From assembly GCA_016124755.1 (NCBI GenBank), contig WGNA01000010.1, forward strand, positions 62,001 to 126,000: a stretch of DNA of 64,000 bases, written 5' to 3'. How positions within the stretch are numbered: the stretch's first letter is position 1; each line of letters starts with the position of its first letter. Positions 45,811 to 55,688 of this stretch are shown in pieces. Position numbers and translations under genes: made by a program. The notes beneath the pieces are model-generated. The model saw only the letters and a program-made list of their open reading frames with translations, was not told where the DNA came from and made no database searches. The stretch comes from Bacteroidota bacterium (lineage in GTDB: Bacteria; Bacteroidota; Bacteroidia; NS11-12g; UBA9320).

Positions 45811-47301
45811 ATGACCACGCAAACCGATTCTACCAAACGAAGATTCACGCATGCCATCATCGGCTGCCTTTTAGCATTCGGTGTTTGGTGGTTGGTTCCC
45901 GAAGATGAATTTCCGAGGGCACCGGTAATGGCCGGCATTATTACACTTATGGCGTATTGGTGGATTTTGGAAGTAATACCGATTCCAGTCACTTCTTTAC
46001 TGCCCATTGTTCTGATGCCGTTATTCCGGATTTCAGATGTAGATGAAGTCGGGCCGTTTTATGGTAAGCCCATCATTTTTCTTTTTCTCGGTGGATTTCT
46101 GCTGGCAATAGCGCTTCAGGAGTCCGGTGTGCATCGCAGAATGGCTTTGCATATCGTGCGGTTTATAGGGAGCAAACCGCAACAACTTTTATTGGGTTTT
46201 ATGATTGCCAGTGCGGCGCTGAGTATGTGGATTTCCAATACGGCAACGGTGATGGTAATGCTTCCGGTTGCCCTTTCACTAATGGACGGAATGGAGAAAC
46301 ACGGTCACGGACATTTGTCGAAATCGATATCTGTTTTTGGAACTGCTTTGATGCTGTCAATTGCTTATGCTGCCGACATCGGAGGAATGTCAACTCCAGT
46401 TGGAACTCCGCCGAATCTTATTTTTTTAGAGATGTTTAAGGAATTCGTTCCGAACGCAACTCCTCCGGGATTTATTAAATGGATGTCGATGGCATTACCA
46501 CTGAGTATTGCTTTTCTTTTTATCGGATGGTATGCGCTCACCCATTGGGTTTTTAAACTAAAGAATGTTGCGATGATGGGTGGTCGGGAAGTGATCGATA
46601 ATGAAATCCAAAAACTGGGACCGCTCAGGAAAGATGAAATACGGGCTGTTACTATTTTTCTGATTGCCGTGTTGATGTGGATGACCGGCAGCGATGTGAA
46701 GATCAATGATTCTTTTACAATTCACGGTTGGCGAGCTATTGAACAACTTTCCTGGATCAGCGATCCGGTGGTGGCGATTTTTTGTGCGGCACTTTTGTTT
46801 TTTGTTCCCTCCGGTGATAAGCCCGGTAAAGCACTTTTGCAATGGTCGCATGGAGAGCAGGTGCCGTGGGGAATTTTATTGTTGTTCGGCGGCGGCTTTG
46901 CCATTGCCGGTGGATTTGCATCAAGCGGTCTCGACAAGGTGATCAAAAGCGGAATTGAGATTCTTCCTCAGTTTCATCCGGTAGTTTTAGTAATTGCGGT
47001 TTGTATAGTGATGACCTTACTTACGGAAATCAGTTCCAATTCAGCGGCAACATCCTTAATGCTTCCATTGATGGTTACGCTCGCAGCGGTGCAGAATATT
47101 GATCCGCTCTGGCTGATGTTCCCGGCAACTCTTTCGGCGAGTTGTGCTTTTATGATGCCGATCGCTTCACCAACCCAGGCAATCATTTTTGGAACGAAAT
47201 ACATCACCGTTCCCAAAATGCTGAGGGCGGGTTTGTGGTTTAATCTGATCGGCGTTTTGCTGATGAGTCTTCTTTTCGGTTTGCTCATTAGCCTGAACTG
47301 A
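45811..47301 (+). CDS. SLC13/DASS family anion:sodium symporter
   Basis: Polytopic; WISNTATVMVMLPVALSL and TEISSNSAATSLMLPLMV paired SNT-type motifs, GGMSTPVGTPPNLIFL. Confidence 0.93.
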   Translation: MTTQTDSTKRRFTHAIIGCLLAFGVWWLVPEDEFPRAPVMAGIITLMAYWWILEVIPIPVTSLLPIVLMPLFRISDVDEVGPFYGKPIIFLFLGGFLLAIALQESGVHRRMALHIVRFIGSKPQQLLLGFMIASAALSMWISNTATVMVMLPVALSLMDGMEKHGHGHLSKSISVFGTALMLSIAYAADIGGMSTPVGTPPNLIFLEMFKEFVPNATPPGFIKWMSMALPLSIAFLFIGWYALTHWVFKLKNVAMMGGREVIDNEIQKLGPLRKDEIRAVTIFLIAVLMWMTGSDVKINDSFTIHGWRAIEQLSWISDPVVAIFCAALLFFVPSGDKPGKALLQWSHGEQVPWGILLLFGGGFAIAGGFASSGLDKVIKSGIEILPQFHPVVLVIAVCIVMTLLTEISSNSAATSLMLPLMVTLAAVQNIDPLWLMFPATLSASCAFMMPIASPTQAIIFGTKYITVPKMLRAGLWFNLIGVLLMSLLFGLLISLN

Positions 47302-47326
47302 TATTGCATAAAGCCTTCAAAATACA

Positions 47327-47357
47327 AAAGCCCGGATCCTCTTCGAATCCGGGCTTT
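47327..47357. terminator. Bidirectional terminator between convergent genes
   Basis: aaagcccggat-cctcttcga-atccgggcttt, perfect 11-bp stem between the stop codons at 47301 and 47377. Confidence 0.85.
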
Positions 47358-47376
47358 GAGAAGTGCAACAACCTAT

Positions 47377-50300
47377 CTATTGTTTCACTACTCTGAACTG
47401 CTCAACCTTGTACAGTCCGGCAATTCTTATGATGTACACACCATTGGTTAAATGGCTGAGATCTACTTTTTGAAAGGTTTGATCGGTTAGTTCCGTGTTA
47501 TACATCACCTTTCCGGTAAGATCGGTTACTTCCATCGTCAACGTTTCTTTTGAATTTTCGGGAAGATTCACGGTCATAGTGCCATTAAACGGATTCGGGA
47601 AAACCTGAATATTCGATTTTACATCGGACAATGGATTTTGAAAATCCACCATTCTTAGCGGACTATATTCTGCTTCCTCATTAAAATCAAATTGATGTAA
47701 CCGGTAGAAAACCACCATCTCATTGTTCGCAATTGTCTGATCAAGAAACCGGTATTCGTGAATCACAGTGCTGGTGCCATTTCCTTCAACCCGTGCGATG
47801 GGTAGAAAGTGGACACCGTCGTAGCTGCGTTCAATGATAAAGTGGCTGTTATCAATTTCGCTGGCCGTAACCCAATTGAGTTGTGCCTGATGATTGGACT
47901 CGGCGGTAACCGTAAACTTTACAAGTTCAACAGGGAGAGGAGCCGGACCTGATCCGCCTCCACCACCAGAACCTCCGCCACCTCCTGAGAAGCTGGATAC
48001 TTCGTATTCACCATAATGATCAAAACCAAATCCGCCATGGACGCCGGCATTCCAGGTAGTTGTACCGGGTGTTGCACCATGCGTTATAATTATTCCGGTA
48101 ATGCTGCTGGTATGCGGTCGGTCGAACGGATCACCACTGGTGAGTTTGTACATCGTAAGCTGGGTGTCTGAAGTTATCGTACTGGTATTTCCACTTCCTC
48201 CCATCGTGGTTGAATTTCCGAGTGCACTCACCAAATCGTTGTACTCATCATCCGTGAAATAATAACGCACGCCAACATTTCCGGAAGAAGGTTGCGTAGT
48301 AGCATCAACGTGCCAACTGCGGTCAATCATTGAATACCCTTTGTTTCCGGTACTGATAATTCCACCATCACTTCCGGTCCAGGTATAAACCGTACTGGAT
48401 CCTGTTTGGAGTTGGAGGTCACCTGGGTAAACCACAGCACCGGAACTACCTATTTTTAAACTGAGCAATAGCGCCCCGGAATCACTGCAGTAGTGCGACC
48501 AGCCATCTGAATATGTAGAAACATACGATGCTGTTTCGGTAGTGTTGAGAGTGGTGAATAATGGATTCGTTGGATGGCAGGCAGTGCTGAAAATGTATGA
48601 TCCTCCAGCGTTTGATGTGCTGTTTAATCCGTTCGCATCGAAATAGTCATTTGCAGCACCTAAATGGATATAGTCTCCGGAAATGGCAACTGCCTGCCCA
48701 AAACCCATTGAATTTGCCCTTGATGACGCAACTATCTTTTGTGCCTGCGACCAGGTTCCGGAATTGTTGGTAAATATGTAGGCCGAGCCGGCATAAGACA
48801 CAGAATTTTGTCCGTTCGCATCTTCCGAGTCGTATGGAGATCCAACGATGGCATAGTCTCCGGAAATACTTACGGAAGTTCCAAAGTCGTCGCTAGTTCC
48901 CCGGTCTCCGGCCGTAATTTTTTGAACTTGCGACCAGGTTCCACTGTCGTTGTGGAATATGTAAGCTGATCCGGATCGATAAAGATAATTGGCATTACTG
49001 GTATCTTCATCGTCACCAAAAGCACCAACTACGGCATAATCATTCGATACAGCCAATGAATATCCGAAATAGTCATCGGTATTTCTATCGGAGGCGACTA
49101 TTTTTTGCGTTTGAGACCAGGTCCCGCTATTGTTGGTAAAGATGTACACTGATCCTGCGCTAGAAGCAGTATTGGATCCACTTGCATCTTCATCTTCATT
49201 ATAAGCTCCAACGAAGGCAAATGAATCTGAGATGGCAACGGCAAATCCAAAAAAGTCACCATCATTTCTATCGGAGGCAACAATCTTTTGTGTTTGAGAC
49301 CACGTGCCGCCATTATTGTGGAATATGTATGCTGATCCTGCGTTACTTTTCGTATTTGCTCCTGCAACATCTTCGTCTTCACGGTCAGCCCCAACTATTA
49401 CATAGTCACCCGAAATGGCAAGCCTGGCACCGAATTGATCAATGGTGGCCCGATCAGACGCCACAATCTTCTGAACCTGAGTCCAGGTTCCGTTGTTGTT
49501 GTAAAATATGTAGGCAGAGCCCGCACTATTCATATAATTCTGACCGCTGGCATCTTCGTCGTCTCCAGCTGAACCAACAACAACGTAATCTCCGGAGATG
49601 GCAACGGCATATCCAAACCGGTCGGTTCCTGCCCTGTCGGAAGCAACGATCTTTTGATAAAAGCTCCAAGTTCCGTTATCGTTGTGAAAAATATAAGCAG
49701 ATCCTGCGCTGGAAAGAGTATTCTGATCATTGGCATCTTCATCTTCCTCCGGTACCCCTACAACTGCAAAATCCCCTGAAATGGCCACACCTCTGCCGAA
49801 ATAGTCGTTGACATTTCTGTTGTTAGCAACCGCTTTGATAACTTGGTTCCAATATGTTCCTTTGGTATTAACAACTACAGCTTCGTACTCATAAGCCCCT
49901 ATGTCCGGTGACGAACCTCTGGAAGTTCCAAGTATGTCTGTGGTCGGCGTACCGCTTGTGGTTCCGGCGTCTAAAACGGATGATCCTATGAGTAAGCGAA
50001 AACCATCGTCCTCGGTCATCCAGATACCATCAGTTCCAACGGCACTGGTAGAATCCACAAACAACGATGCGTAGCTGTTGGAACTGAGATCTACGTAGGT
50101 TGCTGTGCTGGCATTATAAATCACACCTCCGGTTTGATCCGCTGCATTATTCGTGCTCCCAGAGTTGATGTAGAGTCTGAAATTGTCTGTACTTCCTCCG
50201 GTATTGCCGTAAAATAGGCAGTTTACCACCTTGGTGTCTCCGTTGTTATTAATATGTGCGAGGCAATTGGAATTAGTCGTGGAAGAATTGGCGATGAAGG

Positions 50301-51009
50301 AGCAGTTGTAGAACTCAGGATTCCCGGTTGTATTTGCGTGCAGAACCGCGTCATTGATGGAAGAGTTATTATAAAACAAACAATTTCTGATTATGGGGCC
50401 GGCATTGCCATCTGCTACCATGGCTCCCCAGGTCGCGGCATGGTTGTTTGTTACAACACAATTCTGTAAAACGGGACTTGATTTTACAAAGTTGATAGCC
50501 GAACCTGAGCATCTAAAAATGGTACTTCCACCAAAGGATACTGATGTGCAGGAACTCGTTCCATAACCACCGGTAATAACAAGATTTTCGAATACGGCGG
50601 AATTCGACTGGCCTTCCGATACTAATACGTGATAGGCGTTATCCGTGTTTACACCACCGGTTCCAACATCTCCGGAGAGAATGGTATTGCCGCCGGTTTG
50701 AGTGCCCGCTGAAGCATCCCATCCGCCACTCACGGTTACATCCTTATCGTTGATGTGAAACGCATTATCGCGGTTTGAAGAACTGGAGGTAGTGTTTACC
50801 AAGTTGTACTGCGGAATGTATGTTCCTTCGGCGACTAGAATGGAATCACCGTTCGAAGATGCATCAAGAGCATCCTGCAATTCCACGTATGCATTGGCCC
50901 AACTGCTTCCGTTATTGGAACCAGTTGCGGCATAGTCAACATAAAGAATCGAAGCACTTGAAAGTGCATACGACATCAAAAAAAGCAAGGTTGAGAAAAT
51001 TAGTTTCAT
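47377..51009 (-). CDS. T9SS type A secreted protein: parallel beta-helix + FG-GAP beta-propeller
   Basis: Signal peptide; SWANAYVELQDALDASSNGDSILVAEGTY (beta-helix start); seven QKIVASDRxxxDxFGxxVAISGDYxxVGxxxDDEDASG repeats; PLPVELVKFTV module; C-term VFPNPFNGTMTVNL...TNGVYIIRI...FRVVKQ. Confidence 0.9.
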   Translation of the reverse strand: MKLIFSTLLFLMSYALSSASILYVDYAATGSNNGSSWANAYVELQDALDASSNGDSILVAEGTYIPQYNLVNTTSSSSNRDNAFHINDKDVTVSGGWDASAGTQTGGNTILSGDVGTGGVNTDNAYHVLVSEGQSNSAVFENLVITGGYGTSSCTSVSFGGSTIFRCSGSAINFVKSSPVLQNCVVTNNHAATWGAMVADGNAGPIIRNCLFYNNSSINDAVLHANTTGNPEFYNCSFIANSSTTNSNCLAHINNNGDTKVVNCLFYGNTGGSTDNFRLYINSGSTNNAADQTGGVIYNASTATYVDLSSNSYASLFVDSTSAVGTDGIWMTEDDGFRLLIGSSVLDAGTTSGTPTTDILGTSRGSSPDIGAYEYEAVVVNTKGTYWNQVIKAVANNRNVNDYFGRGVAISGDFAVVGVPEEDEDANDQNTLSSAGSAYIFHNDNGTWSFYQKIVASDRAGTDRFGYAVAISGDYVVVGSAGDDEDASGQNYMNSAGSAYIFYNNNGTWTQVQKIVASDRATIDQFGARLAISGDYVIVGADREDEDVAGANTKSNAGSAYIFHNNGGTWSQTQKIVASDRNDGDFFGFAVAISDSFAFVGAYNEDEDASGSNTASSAGSVYIFTNNSGTWSQTQKIVASDRNTDDYFGYSLAVSNDYAVVGAFGDDEDTSNANYLYRSGSAYIFHNDSGTWSQVQKITAGDRGTSDDFGTSVSISGDYAIVGSPYDSEDANGQNSVSYAGSAYIFTNNSGTWSQAQKIVASSRANSMGFGQAVAISGDYIHLGAANDYFDANGLNSTSNAGGSYIFSTACHPTNPLFTTLNTTETASYVSTYSDGWSHYCSDSGALLLSLKIGSSGAVVYPGDLQLQTGSSTVYTWTGSDGGIISTGNKGYSMIDRSWHVDATTQPSSGNVGVRYYFTDDEYNDLVSALGNSTTMGGSGNTSTITSDTQLTMYKLTSGDPFDRPHTSSITGIIITHGATPGTTTWNAGVHGGFGFDHYGEYEVSSFSGGGGGSGGGGGSGPAPLPVELVKFTVTAESNHQAQLNWVTASEIDNSHFIIERSYDGVHFLPIARVEGNGTSTVIHEYRFLDQTIANNEMVVFYRLHQFDFNEEAEYSPLRMVDFQNPLSDVKSNIQVFPNPFNGTMTVNLPENSKETLTMEVTDLTGKVMYNTELTDQTFQKVDLSHLTNGVYIIRIAGLYKVEQFRVVKQ
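48575..49862 (-). repeat. Seven about 61-aa FG-GAP/propeller repeats
   Basis: Seven occurrences of (Q/K)xxxAxxRxxxxxFGxxxAISGDYxxVGxxxDxEDxxGxNxxxxAGSAYIFxNxxGTW (approximate bounds). Confidence 0.88.
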
Positions 51010-51345
51010 TGTGATTTTTGATAGGTTTGAATTTTCACAATCAAAACCGGAGTAATCAGTTCATCACTGAGACAGTCACGAAACCTCGATGAAATTTTCC
51101 TGCATACCATTTTAGCCAGGAATGGAACTAATCAAGAAAAACTACCATTAACTATCTACTGCGCCTTTACTGAGAGACTTCAGTTTTGAAGTGCAATTCA
51201 ATCCTAAAACAAAGGATCTTAGGCATCCACATGGGGTAACCTGAATTGTGATGAATAACGTGGATTTGTTACGAACAACAGCATTGGATGATGTTTAAGC
51301 GTATCACATTTGAAGGTTCAGGTAAATTCGGGTTGATCTTTACGA

Positions 51346-52053
51346 TTACCGAAGCACGTCTTTAAAACTTCGTCCGATATTAAATCGACTGCCCGCCACC
51401 GATGCGGAGGAGCTGTTGAATTCTGTTAGAAATGCTCTGTTAATTACAACACTTCGGTGAATTTGTGCAAAGGGAAATTTAGAGAGAATATCGAGAACAT
51501 CCTTAAGATTGGCTCGGATAAAATAGCTGCCATTTGATGTGGTAATGCGCAGGTAGTTGCCATCCGAAACTATATGCTGAATGTCGCGGTAATCGAGTGA
51601 AAATGATTTAAGACCATCGTAAAAAGTTACCTCATATTCAGAATGTACAGAACCTTGCCGGGTACTATCTCCCCCGTTCAAAACCAGCAAATCGATGCTT
51701 GTGATGAGCGTAGCAATATCGTATGGCTTTTTGATATAACCTTTTGGCCGGGTTCCCTTTATCCGTTCAAGTGTTTCTTTATCACCGTAAGCCGTGAGAT
51801 AAATAATGTTCGCCTTGTGATTCTGTTCTTCCAACTTCTTTGCTATCCATACCCCGTCTGGTTCATCAATGAGATAAACATCCAGCAGAACCACATCCGG
51901 ATTTAATTCCAGAATATCGTTAAGTGCTTTGTGTGCGCTCGCGGCACTTCCAACAACGTTGTAACCTTCTTCTTCAAGCGTTCCTTCCAGAGAAGCCCGC
52001 ACAAATGCTTCGTCCTCAACAATGTAAACAGTAGGCTGTTCGGGATTTATCAT
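51346..52053 (-). CDS. LytTR-family response regulator (REC + LytTR)
   Basis: VYIVEDEAFVRASLEGTLEEEGY, DVVLLDVYL, IIYLTAYGDKETL; LytTR segment YRDIQHIVSDGNYLRITTSNGSYFIRANLKDVLDIL...QIHRSVVINRAFL. Confidence 0.93.
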   Translation of the reverse strand: MINPEQPTVYIVEDEAFVRASLEGTLEEEGYNVVGSAASAHKALNDILELNPDVVLLDVYLIDEPDGVWIAKKLEEQNHKANIIYLTAYGDKETLERIKGTRPKGYIKKPYDIATLITSIDLLVLNGGDSTRQGSVHSEYEVTFYDGLKSFSLDYRDIQHIVSDGNYLRITTSNGSYFIRANLKDVLDILSKFPFAQIHRSVVINRAFLTEFNSSSASVAGSRFNIGRSFKDVLR

Positions 52054-52107
52054 GTATAAAGCGATTATTTCTGTTCTTGATTTTGGTTTGAGTTTCGCCC
52101 AACAACA

Positions 52108-54186
52108 TCACAGGCTTTTGTTCGGAAATGAAAGTCGTAAGCTGAAGGTGCCTTCGGTGACGATGTGGAGTTCACCCTTTAATTGTTCCGCCGTCATGCG
52201 CATGAGCTTTTTGCCCAAAGAATTTTTTGCCGCTGAGTTTTGTGAATCGAATCCTTTTCCAGAATCCTGATAATTCAGTTGAACGGTCGATTCATTTTCA
52301 CGGGTTATTCCGATGTTGATGGTGCCTGTATTTTCCGGGAATGCATATTTCATGGAATTAATGATGAGCTCGCAAATGAGAATGCTTAAAGCCTGAGCTT
52401 GTTCAACCGCCAGAACAACTCCGCCTTTGTTTAGCGGAATTTGTACCGTTAAATCCCGGTAACTGTTTCTGAATTCCTGAATAATAGATTCTAAATATTG
52501 ATCCATTTCCACCTGGCTGAAATTAACCTGCTGATACAGCAACTCATGAATTTTACTCATGCTGATGATAAAGCTCCGGGAATTGCGAAAGGCTAACTGT
52601 GCACTCGTTGTTTTAATCTTATTGCTCTGATGATGGAGAATTGCAATAACAATGTTGAGGTTATTTTTAACCCGATGATGTACTTCCTTCAATAGCCATT
52701 CGCGCTCGTTTAATGCCACATGAAGTTCTTTCTGCTGAATTGCCATCAGCCGGTTTTTCCTTCTCAAAGCGATAAAACCATAAACAAATCCGAGCACGGA
52801 CACGGAAGCGAACACCAATCCGATTTTCTGGTAATTACTCACCGTCTTTTCTTTATCCAGATTGGTTTGTGCCATTAACAATTCCTGTTGTGCCTGTTCT
52901 GTTTCAAACCGAACTGCGGAGATGAGATATCCTTTTCTGGATCTTTCAAAGGCGATAGAGTCTTCCAAATGGCTTTTCTGATACATTGTCTCTTTCGCTT
53001 TGTTGCGCAATCCCTGTTGCAGATAAATATTTCTGCGCAACTCGAGCCCCGTGAGATAATACCGGTTATAAGGTGTTTTGCGATGCAAGAAATCCAGACT
53101 GTCGAGATAGTTTAAAGAAGTGTTTAATTCTCCTTTTTCATGATACAATTCTGCCAGACTCAAGTAGGAACTGAGCGCCAGATACGGATACTGCTCCTTA
53201 TCGCTAAATCGCAGCTGGGCTTCATGTGCGGCTTGCGCGGTTTTAAAATTTCCTCTCATCACCTGAATGTCGGCAACGTTGGAGCGGATCACATAAAGAA
53301 AAGAGACAACGTCTTTCCGATCATTTTCCCGGTCGCTTTTTTTAATGATGTTTTCGCAAATCGAAATCGCGTTTTTGAAATAATACATCGCACTGTCGTA
53401 TTCCCTCATTTTATAAAAGCACATTCCGATATTGTTCAACCGGCTGCTTTCATTTAATGAACCGGGATCCGTGATATATTTTTTTTGCTTTTTATGAACT
53501 TTAATCGCCTGATTGTAATTCTTAAGGCGGAAGTACATGGTTGTGAGATCAGCAAGAATCAGGTATTCGAGTGTATTTTTATCAATGGTGTCAGTCCAGT
53601 ATTTCCGTAAAAACGGGGCTAGCTGTACCAGTTCATTATATTGTTCGGTAGTTCCGTAGAGATCCCGTAAATCAAGAACCACATGCACAAATTGTTTACT
53701 CGTTCGCGCGGTTTCATTATACAACAGCCGGGTAAGTTCTTTTAATTGTTGTAACTGCCAGTCAGATGCGCTGTCGTCGGGTGTTGTAAAACGATAAATG
53801 CTGAGATAAATGAATTCCCGTGACAAGTTGTGTTCTTTGGAATACTCCATACATGACCTGGTGATTTTCTGAAATTTTGGTATTCCGATATCAATCGCAA
53901 AATGACTGTAAGACACCTGATTCTCACAGATGTTAACCCACTCTTTTACTTGTTCCGCAGATTCAATTTTTCCAAATCGTTTGAGAATTTCTTTTGTTGA
54001 AAAATTGTTTTGTCCGTTTGCCAGCAGTGAGATGAAAATCACACTAACAAAAAGCAAAACCGCTTTCGGGGAAACACGAATGAGCTTAACAAATGATTCA
54101 GGCAGAAGCCCGATTTTAAATTGACCTGTGAAAACCCAATAACGGGAATTCGCATTGAATGCGTGGATTCGGTTAATTATTCGCAA
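52108..54186 (-). CDS. TPR-containing sensor histidine kinase (HisKA_2 type)
   Basis: TPR region, TM VFASVSVLGFVYGFIAL, LKEVHHRVKNNLNIVIAILHHQSNK, LSILICELIINSMKYAFPEN, DSGKGFD. Start uncertain (no ATG in the N-terminal signal region). Confidence 0.9.
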   Translation of the reverse strand: MRIINRIHAFNANSRYWVFTGQFKIGLLPESFVKLIRVSPKAVLLFVSVIFISLLANGQNNFSTKEILKRFGKIESAEQVKEWVNICENQVSYSHFAIDIGIPKFQKITRSCMEYSKEHNLSREFIYLSIYRFTTPDDSASDWQLQQLKELTRLLYNETARTSKQFVHVVLDLRDLYGTTEQYNELVQLAPFLRKYWTDTIDKNTLEYLILADLTTMYFRLKNYNQAIKVHKKQKKYITDPGSLNESSRLNNIGMCFYKMREYDSAMYYFKNAISICENIIKKSDRENDRKDVVSFLYVIRSNVADIQVMRGNFKTAQAAHEAQLRFSDKEQYPYLALSSYLSLAELYHEKGELNTSLNYLDSLDFLHRKTPYNRYYLTGLELRRNIYLQQGLRNKAKETMYQKSHLEDSIAFERSRKGYLISAVRFETEQAQQELLMAQTNLDKEKTVSNYQKIGLVFASVSVLGFVYGFIALRRKNRLMAIQQKELHVALNEREWLLKEVHHRVKNNLNIVIAILHHQSNKIKTTSAQLAFRNSRSFIISMSKIHELLYQQVNFSQVEMDQYLESIIQEFRNSYRDLTVQIPLNKGGVVLAVEQAQALSILICELIINSMKYAFPENTGTINIGITRENESTVQLNYQDSGKGFDSQNSAAKNSLGKKLMRMTAEQLKGELHIVTEGTFSLRLSFPNKSL

Positions 54187-54412
54187 GAGTGGCTTGAAAA
54201 AAATTATAAAAGAAAAGTTGATGTGTCAACACACGCTGACAATCTACAAACTCAACCGTTTTTTAGCAACGATTTTTTATCCGCTTTGTACCTCAGGTAT
54301 TCGGAATTAATGAGTTCTTGGGGAGTCCTAAATTTCCGATTCCCGGATTCATTAGAATAATGAGCAGCCTTAAAGAACCTTATCAATGCTTTTAATCTGT
54401 TGTGAGAATGCC

Positions 54413-54443
54413 TTCGGTCAAACGCTGTCAAACCTTAATTTTG
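54413..54443 (+). promoter_or_regulatory. Putative Bacteroidota promoter of icd (TTCG-N19-TAATTTTG)
   Basis: -33-like TTCG 54413-54416 and -7 TAATTTTG 54436-54443, spacing 19; ATG at 54471. Confidence 0.5.
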
Positions 54444-54470
54444 CAGCTCAATTTTTAAGAGTAAAAATCC

Positions 54471-55688
54471 ATGGCAAATCCAATCACCATTCAAAACGGA
54501 AAATTAAACGTACCCGATAATCCGATTATCCCTTTTATTGAAGGAGACGGAACCGGTGCAGATATCTGGGCGGCTTCGCAGATTGTATTAGATGCGGCTG
54601 TTTCAAAAGCATACAACGGAACCCGAAGCATAGAATGGAAGGAAGTATATGCCGGCGAAAAGGCATTTAATAAAACCGGCGAATGGTTGCCGCAAGAAAC
54701 CCTAGACGCAATCGACCAATATTTGGTTGCGATTAAAGGTCCGCTCACCACTCCGGTTGGAGGCGGAATTCGTTCTCTTAACGTGGCGCTTCGTCAGCGA
54801 CTTGATTTGTACGCTTGTGTTCGTCCGGTTCAGTATTTTACGGGAGTTCCTTCTCCGGTGAAAGAACCCGAACTGGTTGATATGATTATTTTCCGGGAAA
54901 ACACGGAAGACATATACGCCGGAATTGAATGGAAAAACGGTACACCGGAAGTGGAAAAAGTGAAGAAGTTTCTGATCGAAGAAATGGGGGTAACCAATAT
55001 TCGCTTCCCGAATTCCTGCTCACTTGGTGTTAAACCGGTGAGTAAAGAAGGAACCGACCGATTGGTGCGCTCAGCCATAGAATACGCAATCGCGAATAAC
55101 CGGAAATCGGTGACCCTCGTTCACAAAGGAAATATCATGAAATTCACTGAGGGAATGTTTAAGGAGTGGGGATACGAACTCGCCAAAAACGAATTCGGTG
55201 CAGTGGATTACGAAGGTGGCCCATGGCAGGTGATCGACAACAACGGCAATCAGATTATTGTGAAAGACGTGATTGCGGATGCCTTCCTGCAGCAGATTCT
55301 TCTTCGTCCGGCGGAGTATGATGTGATCGCAACTCTGAATCTCAACGGGGATTATGTTTCCGACGCGTTGGCGGCAATTGTTGGCGGAATCGGAATTGCT
55401 CCGGGAGCAAACATCAACTATTCAACAGGCAAAGCGATTTTTGAAGCGACACACGGAACGGCTCCGAAATATGCCGGACTTGATAAAGTCAATCCGAGTT
55501 CAGTTATTCTTTCCGGTGAAATGATGTTCCGTTACATGGGTTGGCCGGAAGCTGCCGATCTCATTATTAAAGGTCTGAACGGCGCAATCGGAATGAAACG
55601 CGTTACCTACGATTTCGAACGATTGATGGAAGGCGCTACTCTGCTCAAATGTTCGGAATTTGGAGAAGAGATGGTTCGCCACATGTAA
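54471..55688 (+). CDS. icd: NADP-dependent isocitrate dehydrogenase
   Basis: [81 protein letters not shown]. Confidence 0.97.
   Translation: MANPITIQNGKLNVPDNPIIPFIEGDGTGADIWAASQIVLDAAVSKAYNGTRSIEWKEVYAGEKAFNKTGEWLPQETLDAIDQYLVAIKGPLTTPVGGGIRSLNVALRQRLDLYACVRPVQYFTGVPSPVKEPELVDMIIFRENTEDIYAGIEWKNGTPEVEKVKKFLIEEMGVTNIRFPNSCSLGVKPVSKEGTDRLVRSAIEYAIANNRKSVTLVHKGNIMKFTEGMFKEWGYELAKNEFGAVDYEGGPWQVIDNNGNQIIVKDVIADAFLQQILLRPAEYDVIATLNLNGDYVSDALAAIVGGIGIAPGANINYSTGKAIFEATHGTAPKYAGLDKVNPSSVILSGEMMFRYMGWPEAADLIIKGLNGAIGMKRVTYDFERLMEGATLLKCSEFGEEMVRHM

Noticed and set aside
49182-49811. 209-aa + strand ORF opposite the propeller repeats
   Set aside because: Antisense reading of a repetitive coding region; Arg/His/Gln-rich translation without domain features.
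54121-54360. 79-aa ORF between the sensor kinase and icd
   Set aside because: Overlaps the kinase 5' end on the other strand and has no recognisable features.
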